Origin: Turicibacter bilis
Lineage (GTDB): Bacteria; Bacillota_I; Bacilli_A; MOL361; Turicibacteraceae
Assembly (NCBI RefSeq): GCF_024499055.1
Contig: NZ_CP071249.1
Span: 2,473,001 to 2,537,000, forward strand
Length of the DNA stretch: 64,000 bases
Direction of reading: 5' to 3'
This document shows positions 52,089-62,847 of this stretch, one piece after another. A model generated the notes under the pieces. The model did no database searches. It was not told where the DNA came from and saw only the letters and a program-made list of their open reading frames with translations. Both the position numbers and the translations under genes were made by a program. Numbering within the stretch: position 1 is the first letter of the stretch; each line of letters starts with the position of its first letter.

Positions 52089-52538
52089 TTAGTCTGCAAT
52101 ATTTTCAACACCCTTGTACATAAAATAGATTTCATGATCATGGAATTTATTTTTATGATAGAAATCAGCGACAATCAGATTATTTGTCATTAAAGTTAAC
52201 CCAGCCAATTTTTGTTCTTTTGAATATTTAGTCATATATTTGAGTAACTTTGAACCGTATCCCCGTTGTTGTGAGTCTGGATCAATAAAGAATTCATCAA
52301 TAAAGAGCTCATCTTTATACCACCATGTTCGTTCATGGCAAAGTGCAGCCCCAATTAGTTCTTCCTCATCATTTAAAAGAAGAAATCCAACAAAGCGTGG
52401 AATCTGACTTAATTCTGCAATATATTTTTTTGATTTTATTTCTGACCAATGACATCCCCATTGCTCATTGTTATAAACCTTTTGTAAAAGTTCTGCGCAT
52501 TCCTCTAAATACTCGGCCTCATAATAAGCAATTCGCAT
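52089..52538 (-). CDS. GNAT-family N-acetyltransferase
   Basis: The 149-residue protein has a GNAT fold: IDEFFIDPDSQQRGYGSKLL is motif A with the acetyl-CoA-binding R/Q-x-x-G-x-G/A loop (QQRGYGS), preceded by GFLLLNDEEELIGAALCHER (beta strands) and followed by YHKNKFHDHEIYFMYKG. The acceptor substrate cannot be told. AAGGGAGGG precedes the ATG. It may be cotranscribed with ilvE. Confidence 0.88.
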   Translation of the reverse strand: MRIAYYEAEYLEECAELLQKVYNNEQWGCHWSEIKSKKYIAELSQIPRFVGFLLLNDEEELIGAALCHERTWWYKDELFIDEFFIDPDSQQRGYGSKLLKYMTKYSKEQKLAGLTLMTNNLIVADFYHKNKFHDHEIYFMYKGVENIAD

Positions 52539-52667
52539 TTATAGTCCCTCCCTTCTTCTGTCTATTGCTAACATATGAGATAAAGAGATGAATTATTAAC
52601 TATATAGAAGTAGAAATGTACTTTACAATTCTATATCAGTCTTAGTTGGTTATTCCCTTTGATACGT

Positions 52668-53180
52668 AGGCATTCTGTAGTCCAGAGGTTCCTAGCATTT
52701 TCGAAGAAAATGTCTCTTCAACTGCTAGGGCTTGGGTCACCTAGCGATTTCTGAAAGAAATCTAATCCTCAACTGCTAGGGCTTGGGTCACCTAGCGATT
52801 TCTGAAAGAAATCTAATCCTCAACTGCTAGGGCTTGGGTCACCTAGCGATTTCTGAAAGAAATCTAATCCTCAACTGCTAGGGCTTGGGTCACCTAGCGA
52901 TTTCTGAAAGAAATCTAATCCTCAACTGCTAGGGCTTGGGTCACCTAGCGATTTCTGAAAGAAATCTAATCCTCAACTGCTAGGGCTTGGGTCACCTAGC
53001 GATTTCTGAAAGAAATCTAATCCTCAACTGCTAGGGCTTGGGTCACCTAGTGATTTCTGAAAGAAATCTATTCTTCAACTGCTAGGGCTTGGGTCACCTA
53101 GTGATTTCTGAAAGAAATCTAATCCTCAACTGCTAGGGCTTTAGTTTTTAAGATGTAAAAAACTTATCTGGACTTATATA
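52668..53180. repeat. Dispersed structured repeat, copy D, expanded form
   Basis: Opens with AGGCATTCTGTAGTCCAG and closes with the hairpin AGTTTTT-AAGATGT-AAAAAACT then CTGGACTTATATA, as in the other copies. Its interior is filled by nine copies of a 51-bp module. No gene lies in 52539-53285. Confidence 0.85.
52690..53142. repeat. 51-bp tandem repeat array, nine units
   Basis: Units beginning CTAGCGATTTCTG start at 52741, 52792, 52843, 52894, 52945, 52996, 53047 and 53098, with a diverged first unit at about 52692. The middle six are identical. Each unit can form CCTAGC/GCTAGG enclosing GATTTC-TGAAA-GAAATC. The diverged first unit keeps pairing with different bases (ATTTTC/GAAAAT). There are no unique spacers, so it is not a CRISPR array. 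Confidence 0.95.
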
Positions 53181-53249
53181 TTTACTAGGTGAAACAGTCA
53201 ACATGTAAGATTAAGTGGACTTTGATGAATGGAGTAAAAAGTGCATAGT

Positions 53250-53282
53250 AAAAGGGCTGTCTCATGTTGAGGCAGCCCTTTT
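53250..53282 (-). terminator. Intrinsic terminator of galM
   Basis: Stem AAAAGGGCTG/CAGCCCTTTT with further inner pairing CTC/GAG, three bases from the minus-strand stop codon. Confidence 0.9.
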
Positions 53283-53285
53283 GGG

Positions 53286-54293
53286 TTATTTTGTGAATGT
53301 GAATGTTGTGCTTTGTGAGTAAGCTTCACCTGGTTTTAAGAGTTGTGATTCAAAATCAAATGGGACCAAGTGTGTTTCAAAACAAGCGCCTAAATGGCGT
53401 TCTCCGTGACGGCCATTTTCAAAGACTAAATCTTCAGTTAAGAAGTTACCAGCGTAAAATTGCATAGAAGGCGATGTTGTTGAAACTTTTAATGTACGAT
53501 TTGATGTTAAATCTTTAAATGTTACGACATCTTTCGTATCCGATAATAGGTATAGGTGATCGTATCCCGATGCTTTTTCGAATAATGGTAATACTTCTTT
53601 TGTTTCAGGATTGACGATAGTCGGTGTATTGAAATCGAATAATGTGTTAGAAACAGGGATTAACTTTTCAGTAAACGATAAGTTATCATCGATTTCAGCG
53701 ATATAATCTGCTTTAATTTGAAGTTCGTGATTATAAATGTTTGTGCTTAGATTACCAGATAGGTTAAAGTAAGCATGCTGTGTTAAGTTTACAATGGTAT
53801 CTTGATCCGTTGTTGCCTCGTAAGACACGATGAAACTGTTCTGTTCTAATGTATAGCGAACTTTGACACTTAAGTTTCCGGGGAAGCCTTCTGCTTGATG
53901 TGGAAGAACCGTTGTTAACTCGTATCCTGAATCAACTTCAGTAACTTCAAAATCAGCATAAGTTAAGCACTGTGCCCCACCGTGTAAGTTATTTGGTCCA
54001 TTGTTTAAATCTAATTGATAAGTTTGCCCATTAATCGTAAATTGCCCATTTTTAATTCGATTTGAAGTGCGTCCAATAATGGCATTTAAGTAGCATCCAT
54101 TATTAAAGTAGCTTTCGATATGATCGTAGTTTAAGACTAAGTTTTGTTCATATTGGTCCTCAGCCATTGCAATTTTAGTGAGCACTCCACCGATGTTTAA
54201 AAATCGAACTTCTAATGCTTCATTTTTCATGCTGTATTCAATGACATTAACACCATTGAATGTCCCTTTTTCTAATTTTTTGTAAGTAACCAT
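53286..54293 (-). CDS. galM: Galactose mutarotase (aldose 1-epimerase)
   Basis: The 335-residue enzyme shows the GalM blocks NAIIGRTSNRIKNGQFTING, NNLHGGAQCLTYADFEV, IVNLTQHAYFNLSG (catalytic His) and the C-terminal GERHLGACFETH (catalytic Glu). It converts beta-D-galactose, released by LacZ, to the alpha anomer used by galactokinase. It is encoded 25 bp after the LacI-type regulator on the same strand, so both probably share a promoter divergent from galKTE. GAGGGGG precedes the ATG. Confidence 0.95.
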   Translation of the reverse strand: MVTYKKLEKGTFNGVNVIEYSMKNEALEVRFLNIGGVLTKIAMAEDQYEQNLVLNYDHIESYFNNGCYLNAIIGRTSNRIKNGQFTINGQTYQLDLNNGPNNLHGGAQCLTYADFEVTEVDSGYELTTVLPHQAEGFPGNLSVKVRYTLEQNSFIVSYEATTDQDTIVNLTQHAYFNLSGNLSTNIYNHELQIKADYIAEIDDNLSFTEKLIPVSNTLFDFNTPTIVNPETKEVLPLFEKASGYDHLYLLSDTKDVVTFKDLTSNRTLKVSTTSPSMQFYAGNFLTEDLVFENGRHGERHLGACFETHLVPFDFESQLLKPGEAYSQSTTFTFTK

Positions 54294-54318
54294 TTAAAAT
54301 TTCCCCCTCATCTGATGG

Positions 54319-55323
54319 TTATAAACTACTTGCTCGCTTAATTAATCGTGTTGGAATGGTAACCTTTTTAGCAATTTCACGATCGTTATTAATACGTTCT
54401 ACAAGTAAATCTAGTGCAGTTTCACCCATGTGTTTTGTATTCATATCAATTGTTGTTAATGATGGAATGGTATATTGTGATAATGAGATATTATCGTAAC
54501 TAATGATTGAAACAACATCAGGCACTTTAATATTATTTTCGTTTAATGCTTTTAAGCAGCCAATAGCCATGGCATCTGAAGCGACGATATAAGCATCTAA
54601 TAATTTTCCTTGTTTAATAATCTCCGACATAATTTCATATCCTGAATCTGCCGTGAAAGCCCCCAAATAAACATTGTTCTGATTGAATGATTTAAGCTTA
54701 GACATTTGATTAATGTAAGTTGTTAAACGAATATCTAATAATTCTTGTCCATCTAATGTTTTTTCAATTCCACAGATGAAACCAATTTTTTTCAGTTCTA
54801 AATCAAGTAAATAAGAAATGATATCTTTCGTGGCCTCTTTTAAATCGGCCATTACGACATCAATGTTGTAATGTTTAGAGTAACAATCCACTAAAACAAG
54901 GTGTTGGTTTAGTGTGTGAAGCGTTTGAATTTCCTCTTCACTGTACTTTCCTAATGCGATTAATCCATCTAAATTCATCGCTGAGATATCATCAAATGAT
55001 TTCATAGGTAAGTAGATTTTTTGTAAGTTGATATTATGTAATTGGCAATGATTTTCGATAGCTAAACGAATGGACATGTAGTAAGGGTCAGTAATTTCCT
55101 CAGCCACTGAGTACCAATAAACAAGTCCAATTGTTAAGGTTATATTTTTTTTGCTTGATTTATTACGTTTGCTTAATGGAACGTAATTTAATTTCTCAGC
55201 TGTTGCCATAATTTTTAATCTTGTTTCATCCGATACGTTGAAATTTTTATCTTGGTTTAATACACGTGAAACTGTTGTAATTGAAAAACCAGTTAAATCG
55301 GCAATATCTTTAATTTTAGCCAT
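54319..55323 (-). CDS. galR: LacI/GalR-family transcriptional repressor of galactose genes
   Basis: The 334-residue protein has the LacI helix-turn-helix at residues 1-50 (IKDIADLTGFSITTVSRVLN, hinge LNYVP) and a periplasmic-binding-like sugar domain (about 65-330, with SYDNISLSQYTIPSLTTID). It is divergent from galK and upstream of galM, so it is the likely galactose-responsive repressor. A palindrome ATGAATGCGTTCAT (55350-55363), of LacI-operator form, lies just upstream of its start and could serve autoregulation. AAGGGAGG precedes the ATG. The gal assignment rests on position. Confidence 0.88.
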   Translation of the reverse strand: MAKIKDIADLTGFSITTVSRVLNQDKNFNVSDETRLKIMATAEKLNYVPLSKRNKSSKKNITLTIGLVYWYSVAEEITDPYYMSIRLAIENHCQLHNINLQKIYLPMKSFDDISAMNLDGLIALGKYSEEEIQTLHTLNQHLVLVDCYSKHYNIDVVMADLKEATKDIISYLLDLELKKIGFICGIEKTLDGQELLDIRLTTYINQMSKLKSFNQNNVYLGAFTADSGYEIMSEIIKQGKLLDAYIVASDAMAIGCLKALNENNIKVPDVVSIISYDNISLSQYTIPSLTTIDMNTKHMGETALDLLVERINNDREIAKKVTIPTRLIKRASSL

Positions 55324-55349
55324 TTGTGATAGCCTCCCTTCGTAAAAAA

Positions 55350-55496
55350 ATGAATGCGTTCATCATTGTTTCGTTTATTATTTTATCATTAAGTTTCATA
55401 AAATAAAACAGCATCAACTCAACAAATTCTGAAAAATGTAAGGGTTTTAAGAAAGTTCTATTGATTTTTTTACTAAAAAAGTATAGAATTTTAGTA
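55350..55496. promoter_or_regulatory. Divergent galR/galK regulatory region
   Basis: The palindrome ATGAATGCGTTCAT (55350-55363) is a candidate LacI-family operator. The galK promoter is TTGATT (55461-55466), a 17-bp spacer and TAGAAT (55484-55489). The spacer contains TACTAAAAAAGTA (55471-55483), whose first eight bases also form an inverted repeat with TTTTAGTA (55489-55496). A repressor bound there would cover the promoter. Confidence 0.65.
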
Positions 55497-55554
55497 TAGC
55501 GATCAGATGAGAGTCAATCAGAGAATGAATAAACATAGAGAGGAAGATTAAAGA

Positions 55555-56724
55555 ATGAATATTGAAAATTTAAAATCAGCATTTGAAAAGGTATTTGGGG
55601 AAAATGAAAATACAAAATTATTTTTCTCACCGGGACGTGTTAACTTAATTGGGGAACATATTGATTATAACGGGGGATGTGTTTTCCCATCTGCGATTAC
55701 TTACGGAACATATGCCGTTGTTGCACCTCGTGAAGATCAAAAAGTACGCTTATACTCAGGGAACTTTGAGGACCGAGGAATCATCGAGTTCGATTTAACT
55801 GATTTATCACATGCAGATGATGAGCACTGGAGTGTTTATGTCAAAGGTGTGATGGTGCAATTTAAAGAAGTAGGATTTGAAATTCCAACTGGATTTGATG
55901 CATATGTTTACGGAACCATTCCAAACGGTTCAGGACTATCATCATCAGCTTCGCTCGAATTACTAGTTTCTCAAATTTTAAAAGAATTACATGGATATGA
56001 CATTTCAATGATCGATATGGTGAAATTATCTCAAAAAGCTGAGAACGTTTATGTTGGGGTGAACTGTGGAATCATGGATCAGTTTGCTATCGGAATGGGG
56101 AAAAAAGATTACGCGATTAAGTTAAATACCAATGATTTAAGCTATGAGTATGCAAAGGCAAATTTAGGAGAACATTCTATTTTAATCATGAATACGAATA
56201 AAAAACGCGAGTTAGCGGATTCAAAATATAATGAGCGTCGTCAAGAATGTGACGCGGCATTAGAGTTATTAAAAACAGTAGTAGATATTAACTTCTTATG
56301 TGATTTAACAGTTGCTGAATTTGATCGTGTATCAAATGTGATAAATAAAGATGTTTTATATCGCCGTGCTAAACATGCTGTTACTGAAAATGAACGTGTA
56401 AAATTAGCGATTGAAGTATTAGCAAGTGGAGATGTACATCGATTTGGAAAATTATTAAATGAATCACATAAATCATTACGTGATGATTATGAGGTTACAG
56501 GTAAAGAGTTAGATACAATTGTTGAATTAGCGTGGGCGCAAGAGGGTGTATTAGGAGCACGTATGACGGGTGCTGGATTTGGTGGATGTGCCATTGCGTT
56601 AGTTCGAAATGATGCAGTAGAAGCGGTTAAAGAAGCAATCGCTAAGGGATATAAAGAAGCAATCGGTTATGATGCTGAGTTATATGTAGCAACGATTGGA
56701 GACGGAACAAAAACATTAGCTTAG
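55555..56724 (+). CDS. galK: Galactokinase
   Basis: The 389-residue GHMP kinase has the galactokinase signature FSPGRVNLIGEHIDYNGG (residues about 23-40), the ATP loop NGSGLSSSASLELL, and the third motif GARMTGAGFGGCAIAL near the C-terminus. It phosphorylates alpha-D-galactose with ATP, the first committed Leloir step. AGAGGAAG precedes the ATG. It leads the operon galK-galT-galE. Confidence 0.97.
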   Translation: MNIENLKSAFEKVFGENENTKLFFSPGRVNLIGEHIDYNGGCVFPSAITYGTYAVVAPREDQKVRLYSGNFEDRGIIEFDLTDLSHADDEHWSVYVKGVMVQFKEVGFEIPTGFDAYVYGTIPNGSGLSSSASLELLVSQILKELHGYDISMIDMVKLSQKAENVYVGVNCGIMDQFAIGMGKKDYAIKLNTNDLSYEYAKANLGEHSILIMNTNKKRELADSKYNERRQECDAALELLKTVVDINFLCDLTVAEFDRVSNVINKDVLYRRAKHAVTENERVKLAIEVLASGDVHRFGKLLNESHKSLRDDYEVTGKELDTIVELAWAQEGVLGARMTGAGFGGCAIALVRNDAVEAVKEAIAKGYKEAIGYDAELYVATIGDGTKTLA

Positions 56725-56747
56725 TTGACATAAGGGGAGAGTAGAGC

Positions 56748-58262
56748 ATGAATATCAATTATGAAATTAATCGTTTAATCAGTTTTGGATTACAGCATCA
56801 CATGATTGAAGAGGCAGATTTATTATACGCTGCCAATAAAATCATTGATATTTTAAGAGTTCCATCGTTTGAATATGAAGCGGTGGAACTACCATCAATG
56901 GAAAACCCAAGTGAAATTTTAGGGGCTATCTTAGATTATGCAGCATCAAATGGAGTGCTTGAGTGTGACAGCGTGGATCATCGTGATTTATTAGATACTA
57001 AAATCATGGATTGTTTAATGCCACGTCCATCTGAAGTGATTAAAACATTTAACAATCTTCATGCTCAAAATCCAGAAGAAGCAACAAAGTATTATTATGA
57101 TTTAAGCAAAGCTTCAAACTATATTCGCGTCAGCCGTGTAGCTAAAAACTTAAGCTGGAAAACAACAACCCTATACGGGGATTTAGATATTACGATTAAC
57201 TTGTCAAAGCCTGAAAAAGATCCAAAAGCCATCGCTTTGGCAAAAAGCTTACCAAGTTCAAACTATCCAAAATGTTTATTGTGTAAAGAAAACGTTGGTT
57301 ATGCTGGAACATTAAATCATCCAGCTCGCCAAAACCATCGTATTATTCCATTAGAATTAACGAATGAAGAATGGTTCTTACAATACTCACCATATGTTTA
57401 CTACAATGAACATTGCATCGTTTTAAAAGGTGCTCATGAACCAATGAAAATTTCTCGTTTAACATTTGAGCGTTTATTACAATTTGTTGATCAATTTAAA
57501 CACTACTTCCTAGGTTCAAATGCGGATTTACCGATTGTTGGAGGATCGATTTTAACACATGATCACTTCCAAGGGGGAGCTTATCAGTTCGCAATGGAAA
57601 CAGCACCGATTTTAAAAACATTAAATGTTTTAAACTTTAAAGATGTTGAAGTTGGATTTGTTAATTGGCCATTAAGTGTCTTACGTTTAAAAGGTGAAAA
57701 TCGTGAGCGCCTTGTTGAACTAGGAGAAATCATTCTAAACACATGGCGTGAGTACAGTGATGAGGCATTAGGTATTTTTGCCCACACAGATGGGGTGCCT
57801 CATAATACGATTACACCAATCGCACGTTTTAAAAACGGAAAATACGAGTTAGATTTAGTGTTACGAAATAACCGTACATCAGACGAGCATCCAGATGGAA
57901 TTTATCATCCACATGCTCACTTACATCATTTAAAGAAAGAGAACATAGGTTTAATTGAGGTCATGGGATTAGCTGTTTTACCAGGTCGTCTTAAAGACGA
58001 GTTAGAAGTAGTGAAACAAGCGCTAGTTGCTCGTGATGCGAATATGTTAGAGGAAGCAGGACTTGAAAAGCATCTTCCTTGGTTAAATGAAATGCTAACA
58101 CGCTACGAATCAGTAGCATCTGATGAAGCTATGTCTGTTATTGAAACTGAAGTTGGACAAAAATTTGTTGAAATTTTAGAGTGTTGTGGTGTATATAAAT
58201 TAACAGATGAAGGATTAGAAGGTATTCAACGTTTTATTAATACTATCAATCGTTCATTATAA
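56748..58262 (+). CDS. galT: Galactose-1-phosphate uridylyltransferase, class II (Firmicutes type)
   Basis: The 504-residue length and sequence match the Firmicutes GalT family, distinct from the shorter E. coli type. The segments NVGYAGTLNHPARQNHRIIP and GGSILTHDHFQGGAY carry the conserved His residues of the active site (His-x-His in HDH). It exchanges UMP between UDP-glucose and galactose-1-phosphate. It starts 23 bp after galK with GGGGAGAG before the ATG. Confidence 0.97.
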   Translation: MNINYEINRLISFGLQHHMIEEADLLYAANKIIDILRVPSFEYEAVELPSMENPSEILGAILDYAASNGVLECDSVDHRDLLDTKIMDCLMPRPSEVIKTFNNLHAQNPEEATKYYYDLSKASNYIRVSRVAKNLSWKTTTLYGDLDITINLSKPEKDPKAIALAKSLPSSNYPKCLLCKENVGYAGTLNHPARQNHRIIPLELTNEEWFLQYSPYVYYNEHCIVLKGAHEPMKISRLTFERLLQFVDQFKHYFLGSNADLPIVGGSILTHDHFQGGAYQFAMETAPILKTLNVLNFKDVEVGFVNWPLSVLRLKGENRERLVELGEIILNTWREYSDEALGIFAHTDGVPHNTITPIARFKNGKYELDLVLRNNRTSDEHPDGIYHPHAHLHHLKKENIGLIEVMGLAVLPGRLKDELEVVKQALVARDANMLEEAGLEKHLPWLNEMLTRYESVASDEAMSVIETEVGQKFVEILECCGVYKLTDEGLEGIQRFINTINRSL

Positions 58263-58274
58263 GGAGGAAGAGAA

Positions 58275-59255
58275 ATGAAGGTTTTAGTAACAGGTGGAGC
58301 AGGGTATATTGGATCTCATGCTGTATATGCTTTAATTGAACAAGGACATGAAGTTGTTGTTGTTGATAATTTAGTCACAGGACATCGTCAAGATGTTCAT
58401 AAAGATGCAACTTTCTATCATGGAAGTATTGCAGATTATCGTTTTATGACAGAAGTGTTACGTAAAGAAAAGGTAGATGGAGTCATTCATTTTGCGGCTT
58501 ATTCATTAGTTGGTGAAAGTATGACAAATCCTTATAAATATTATGATAATAATATGAGCGGAACTAATGTTTTATTAAAAGCGATGGTTGACTGTGGCGT
58601 TAATAACATCGTCTTCTCATCAACAGCGGCAACATATGGAGAGGCACAAAATATTCCAATTTTAGAAACGGATCCAACAAATCCAACAAATGTTTATGGA
58701 GAAACAAAATTAGCGATGGAGCGTATGATTAACTGGTATCATAAAGCTCACGGGGCAAACTATGTGTCATTACGTTATTTTAACGTAGCGGGAGCTCATC
58801 CATCGGGGGTAATCGGTGAGAAACATGATCCAGAAACTCACTTAATTCCAATCATTTTACAAGTTGCATCAGGACGACGCGAAGCAATTAATGTCTTCGG
58901 AGATGATTATGACACAGCAGATGGAACTTGTATTCGTGACTACATCCACGTTTGTGATTTAGCAGAGGCACATATTTTAGCGATGCAATATTTAGTTAAC
59001 GGTGGAGCTAGTACCATTTGTAACTTAGGAAATGGAGAAGGATTCAGTGTTCTTGAAATGATTGAAGCGGCACGTGAAGTAACGAAGCATCCAATTCCGG
59101 CAATTATCTCACCGCGTCGTGCAGGTGACCCAGCTAAATTAATCGCATCTAGTGCAAAAGCACAAGAAATTTTAGGATGGACACCAAAACATCCAGCTGT
59201 TAAAGATATGATTGCAAGTGCTTGGGCAGTTGAAAAACAAAAAATGAAACAATAG
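58275..59255 (+). CDS. galE: UDP-glucose 4-epimerase
   Basis: The 326-residue extended short-chain dehydrogenase has NAD-binding GGAGYIGSHAVYAL at its start, Ser in FSSTAATYGE, and the catalytic Tyr-x-x-x-Lys in VYGETKLAMER. It regenerates UDP-glucose from UDP-galactose and supplies UDP-galactose for polysaccharides. It starts 12 bp after galT behind AAGGAGG and closes the operon, with a terminator 13 bp after its stop codon. Confidence 0.97.
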   Translation: MKVLVTGGAGYIGSHAVYALIEQGHEVVVVDNLVTGHRQDVHKDATFYHGSIADYRFMTEVLRKEKVDGVIHFAAYSLVGESMTNPYKYYDNNMSGTNVLLKAMVDCGVNNIVFSSTAATYGEAQNIPILETDPTNPTNVYGETKLAMERMINWYHKAHGANYVSLRYFNVAGAHPSGVIGEKHDPETHLIPIILQVASGRREAINVFGDDYDTADGTCIRDYIHVCDLAEAHILAMQYLVNGGASTICNLGNGEGFSVLEMIEAAREVTKHPIPAIISPRRAGDPAKLIASSAKAQEILGWTPKHPAVKDMIASAWAVEKQKMKQ

Positions 59256-59267
59256 AAAAGTCATTCG

Positions 59268-59296
59268 ATAGCATCCATTATTGGGTGCTATTTTTG
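59268..59296 (+). terminator. Intrinsic terminator of the galKTE operon
   Basis: Stem ATAGCATCC/GGGTGCTAT (one G-T pair), 6-base loop and T-run. Confidence 0.85.
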
Positions 59297-59298
59297 TT

Positions 59299-59420
59299 TA
59301 TATAAGTCCAGATAAGTTTTTTACATCGTAAAAACTTTTAGATCCCTACTAGCAGTGGATACATTTTCTTCGAAAATGGCAGGTGTGGCCCCTGGACTAT
59401 AGTCTGCATTTCACGGCATA
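59299..59420. repeat. Dispersed structured repeat, copy E (opposite orientation)
   Basis: TATATAAGTCCAGATAAG opens the copy, followed by the hairpin AAGTTTTT-TACATCGT-AAAAACTT, a CATTTTC-TTC-GAAAATG hairpin, and the end GGACTATAGTCTGCATTTCA. It is the reverse orientation of copies A, C and D. Nothing else is seen between 59421 and 59600. Confidence 0.75.
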
Positions 59421-59623
59421 ACTATCAAACATTTAGAGTGTTGTAGCCAATGTAGATTTTATTTCTGTTTGTATATAGGTAAAATTTTATTTTCATCAAG
59501 ATGTTGACCTTGGCTTCATTAAAACTAAAATAAGGAGTCAAATTTTTGAGGTGTAAAAATCATCGCTACTACTATGGATGGTTCTTGTAAAATAATAAAT
59601 TTTAGCGAAAAACTTAGAAAACA

Positions 59624-61618
<1,995 letters not shown>

Positions 61619-61624
61619 TAAATT

Positions 61625-61682
61625 AAAAAGTGAACTAGCATTAAGTTGAGCTGTTTAGCTTGTGTTTAGTTTACTTTTTTTA
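61625..61682 (+). terminator. Intrinsic terminator after galactanase
   Basis: Outer stem AAAAAGTGAACTA/TAGTTTACTTTTT (one G-T pair) with inner AGCTGTTTAGCT, then a T-run. Confidence 0.85.
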
Positions 61683-61836
61683 TTGCTTTTTATTAAAGAT
61701 AACCCTCTAATATAAATGCCTCAATTTTGTTAAATTTTATATATTTTACACAAAAAGTGTGATAAATGTCATATAATTTATATAAATGGACAATGTATGT
61801 CCAGGTAAAATGATATAATGTTGAGGAAATGGTATA

Positions 61837-62847
61837 ATGATGTATAAAGAGAAAGATCACAGAGTTCATCGGATTTTATCTATTTATGAGCGTTTAGTAA
61901 AGGGAAAGGTATTAAATAAAGAACAATTAGCTCTTGAGTTTGGTGTAAATAATAAGTCAATCCAACGAGATATTGAGCAAATCAAATTCTATTTAGCAAA
62001 TCAGCCTGAATATGCAAGTTTAGAGTTAAAATATAGCCGTAAATATCGTGGTTATCAGCTACTAGGAAGCGAGAATCAAAACTTGAAACGAGAAGGTTTG
62101 TTAGCGATGGTAAAGATTTTATTAGCGAGTCGAGCTTTTAACGAGAAAGAAATGAATTATTTAATTAATACATTACTGAATCAGCTAGAGTTATCGGATC
62201 GTAAATTGATTAAAGAGCTCATTGGAAACGAATTATTTAATTATGTTCCATTAAAACATAATCGCGATGTATTAGATAAAGTTTGGGAGTTAAGTGAGAT
62301 TATTCATAATCGACAGATTATAGAAGTCTCATATATTCGAGGAGACCATAAACGATTACGTCGGCACTTAAAACCAGTAAGTATCATGTTTTCAGATTTT
62401 TACTTTTATTTAATTGCCTATATGGAAGAAACGAAATATGATTTATATAGTAGTGAAACACTAAATAATAATTATTTGCGAGTCTTTCGAGTTGATCGAT
62501 TTGAAAATTATCGTGTAATAAATCGTCAATTTTACTTGCCTTATTCTAACCGATTTGAAGAAGGAGAGTTTAGAAAAAGAATACAGTTTATGTTTCTTGG
62601 CGAGTTAATTAAATTAAAGTTTGAATTTTATGGTTCCAAAATTGAACCTGTACTTGATCGTTTACCAACAGATACCATTTTAGAACAAGACTTTGATAAA
62701 TATGTAATTGAGGCTGAAGTATATGGTAAAGGGATTGTCATGTGGTTATTCAGCCAATCAAGTAATATCAAAGTATTATCACCACCTAGTTTAGTGGAAG
62801 AAATGAAAGATGAACTTAGACGTTTATCAAGCATGTACAACCTTTAG
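61837..62847 (+). CDS. WYL-domain transcriptional regulator
   Basis: The 336-residue protein has an N-terminal winged helix (about residues 8-65: HRILSIYERLVKGKVLNKEQ, NNKSIQRDIEQIKFYLA) and a WYL domain (about 145-245: NRQIIEVSYIRGDHKRLRRH, MFSDFYFYLIAYME), then a WCX-like C-terminus. WYL regulators sense small ligands or nucleic acid and often control stress, defence or metabolic genes. It follows the galactanase gene but is separated by a terminator. An inverted repeat, GGACA/TGTCC (61788-61802), lies just upstream and might be its own operator. Two Met codons start the frame. Confidence 0.88.
   Translation: MMYKEKDHRVHRILSIYERLVKGKVLNKEQLALEFGVNNKSIQRDIEQIKFYLANQPEYASLELKYSRKYRGYQLLGSENQNLKREGLLAMVKILLASRAFNEKEMNYLINTLLNQLELSDRKLIKELIGNELFNYVPLKHNRDVLDKVWELSEIIHNRQIIEVSYIRGDHKRLRRHLKPVSIMFSDFYFYLIAYMEETKYDLYSSETLNNNYLRVFRVDRFENYRVINRQFYLPYSNRFEEGEFRKRIQFMFLGELIKLKFEFYGSKIEPVLDRLPTDTILEQDFDKYVIEAEVYGKGIVMWLFSQSSNIKVLSPPSLVEEMKDELRRLSSMYNL

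Noticed and set aside
52690..53142. The 51-bp array as a CRISPR locus
   Set aside because: Units are identical across their full length with no unique spacers, and no cas genes are present in the window.
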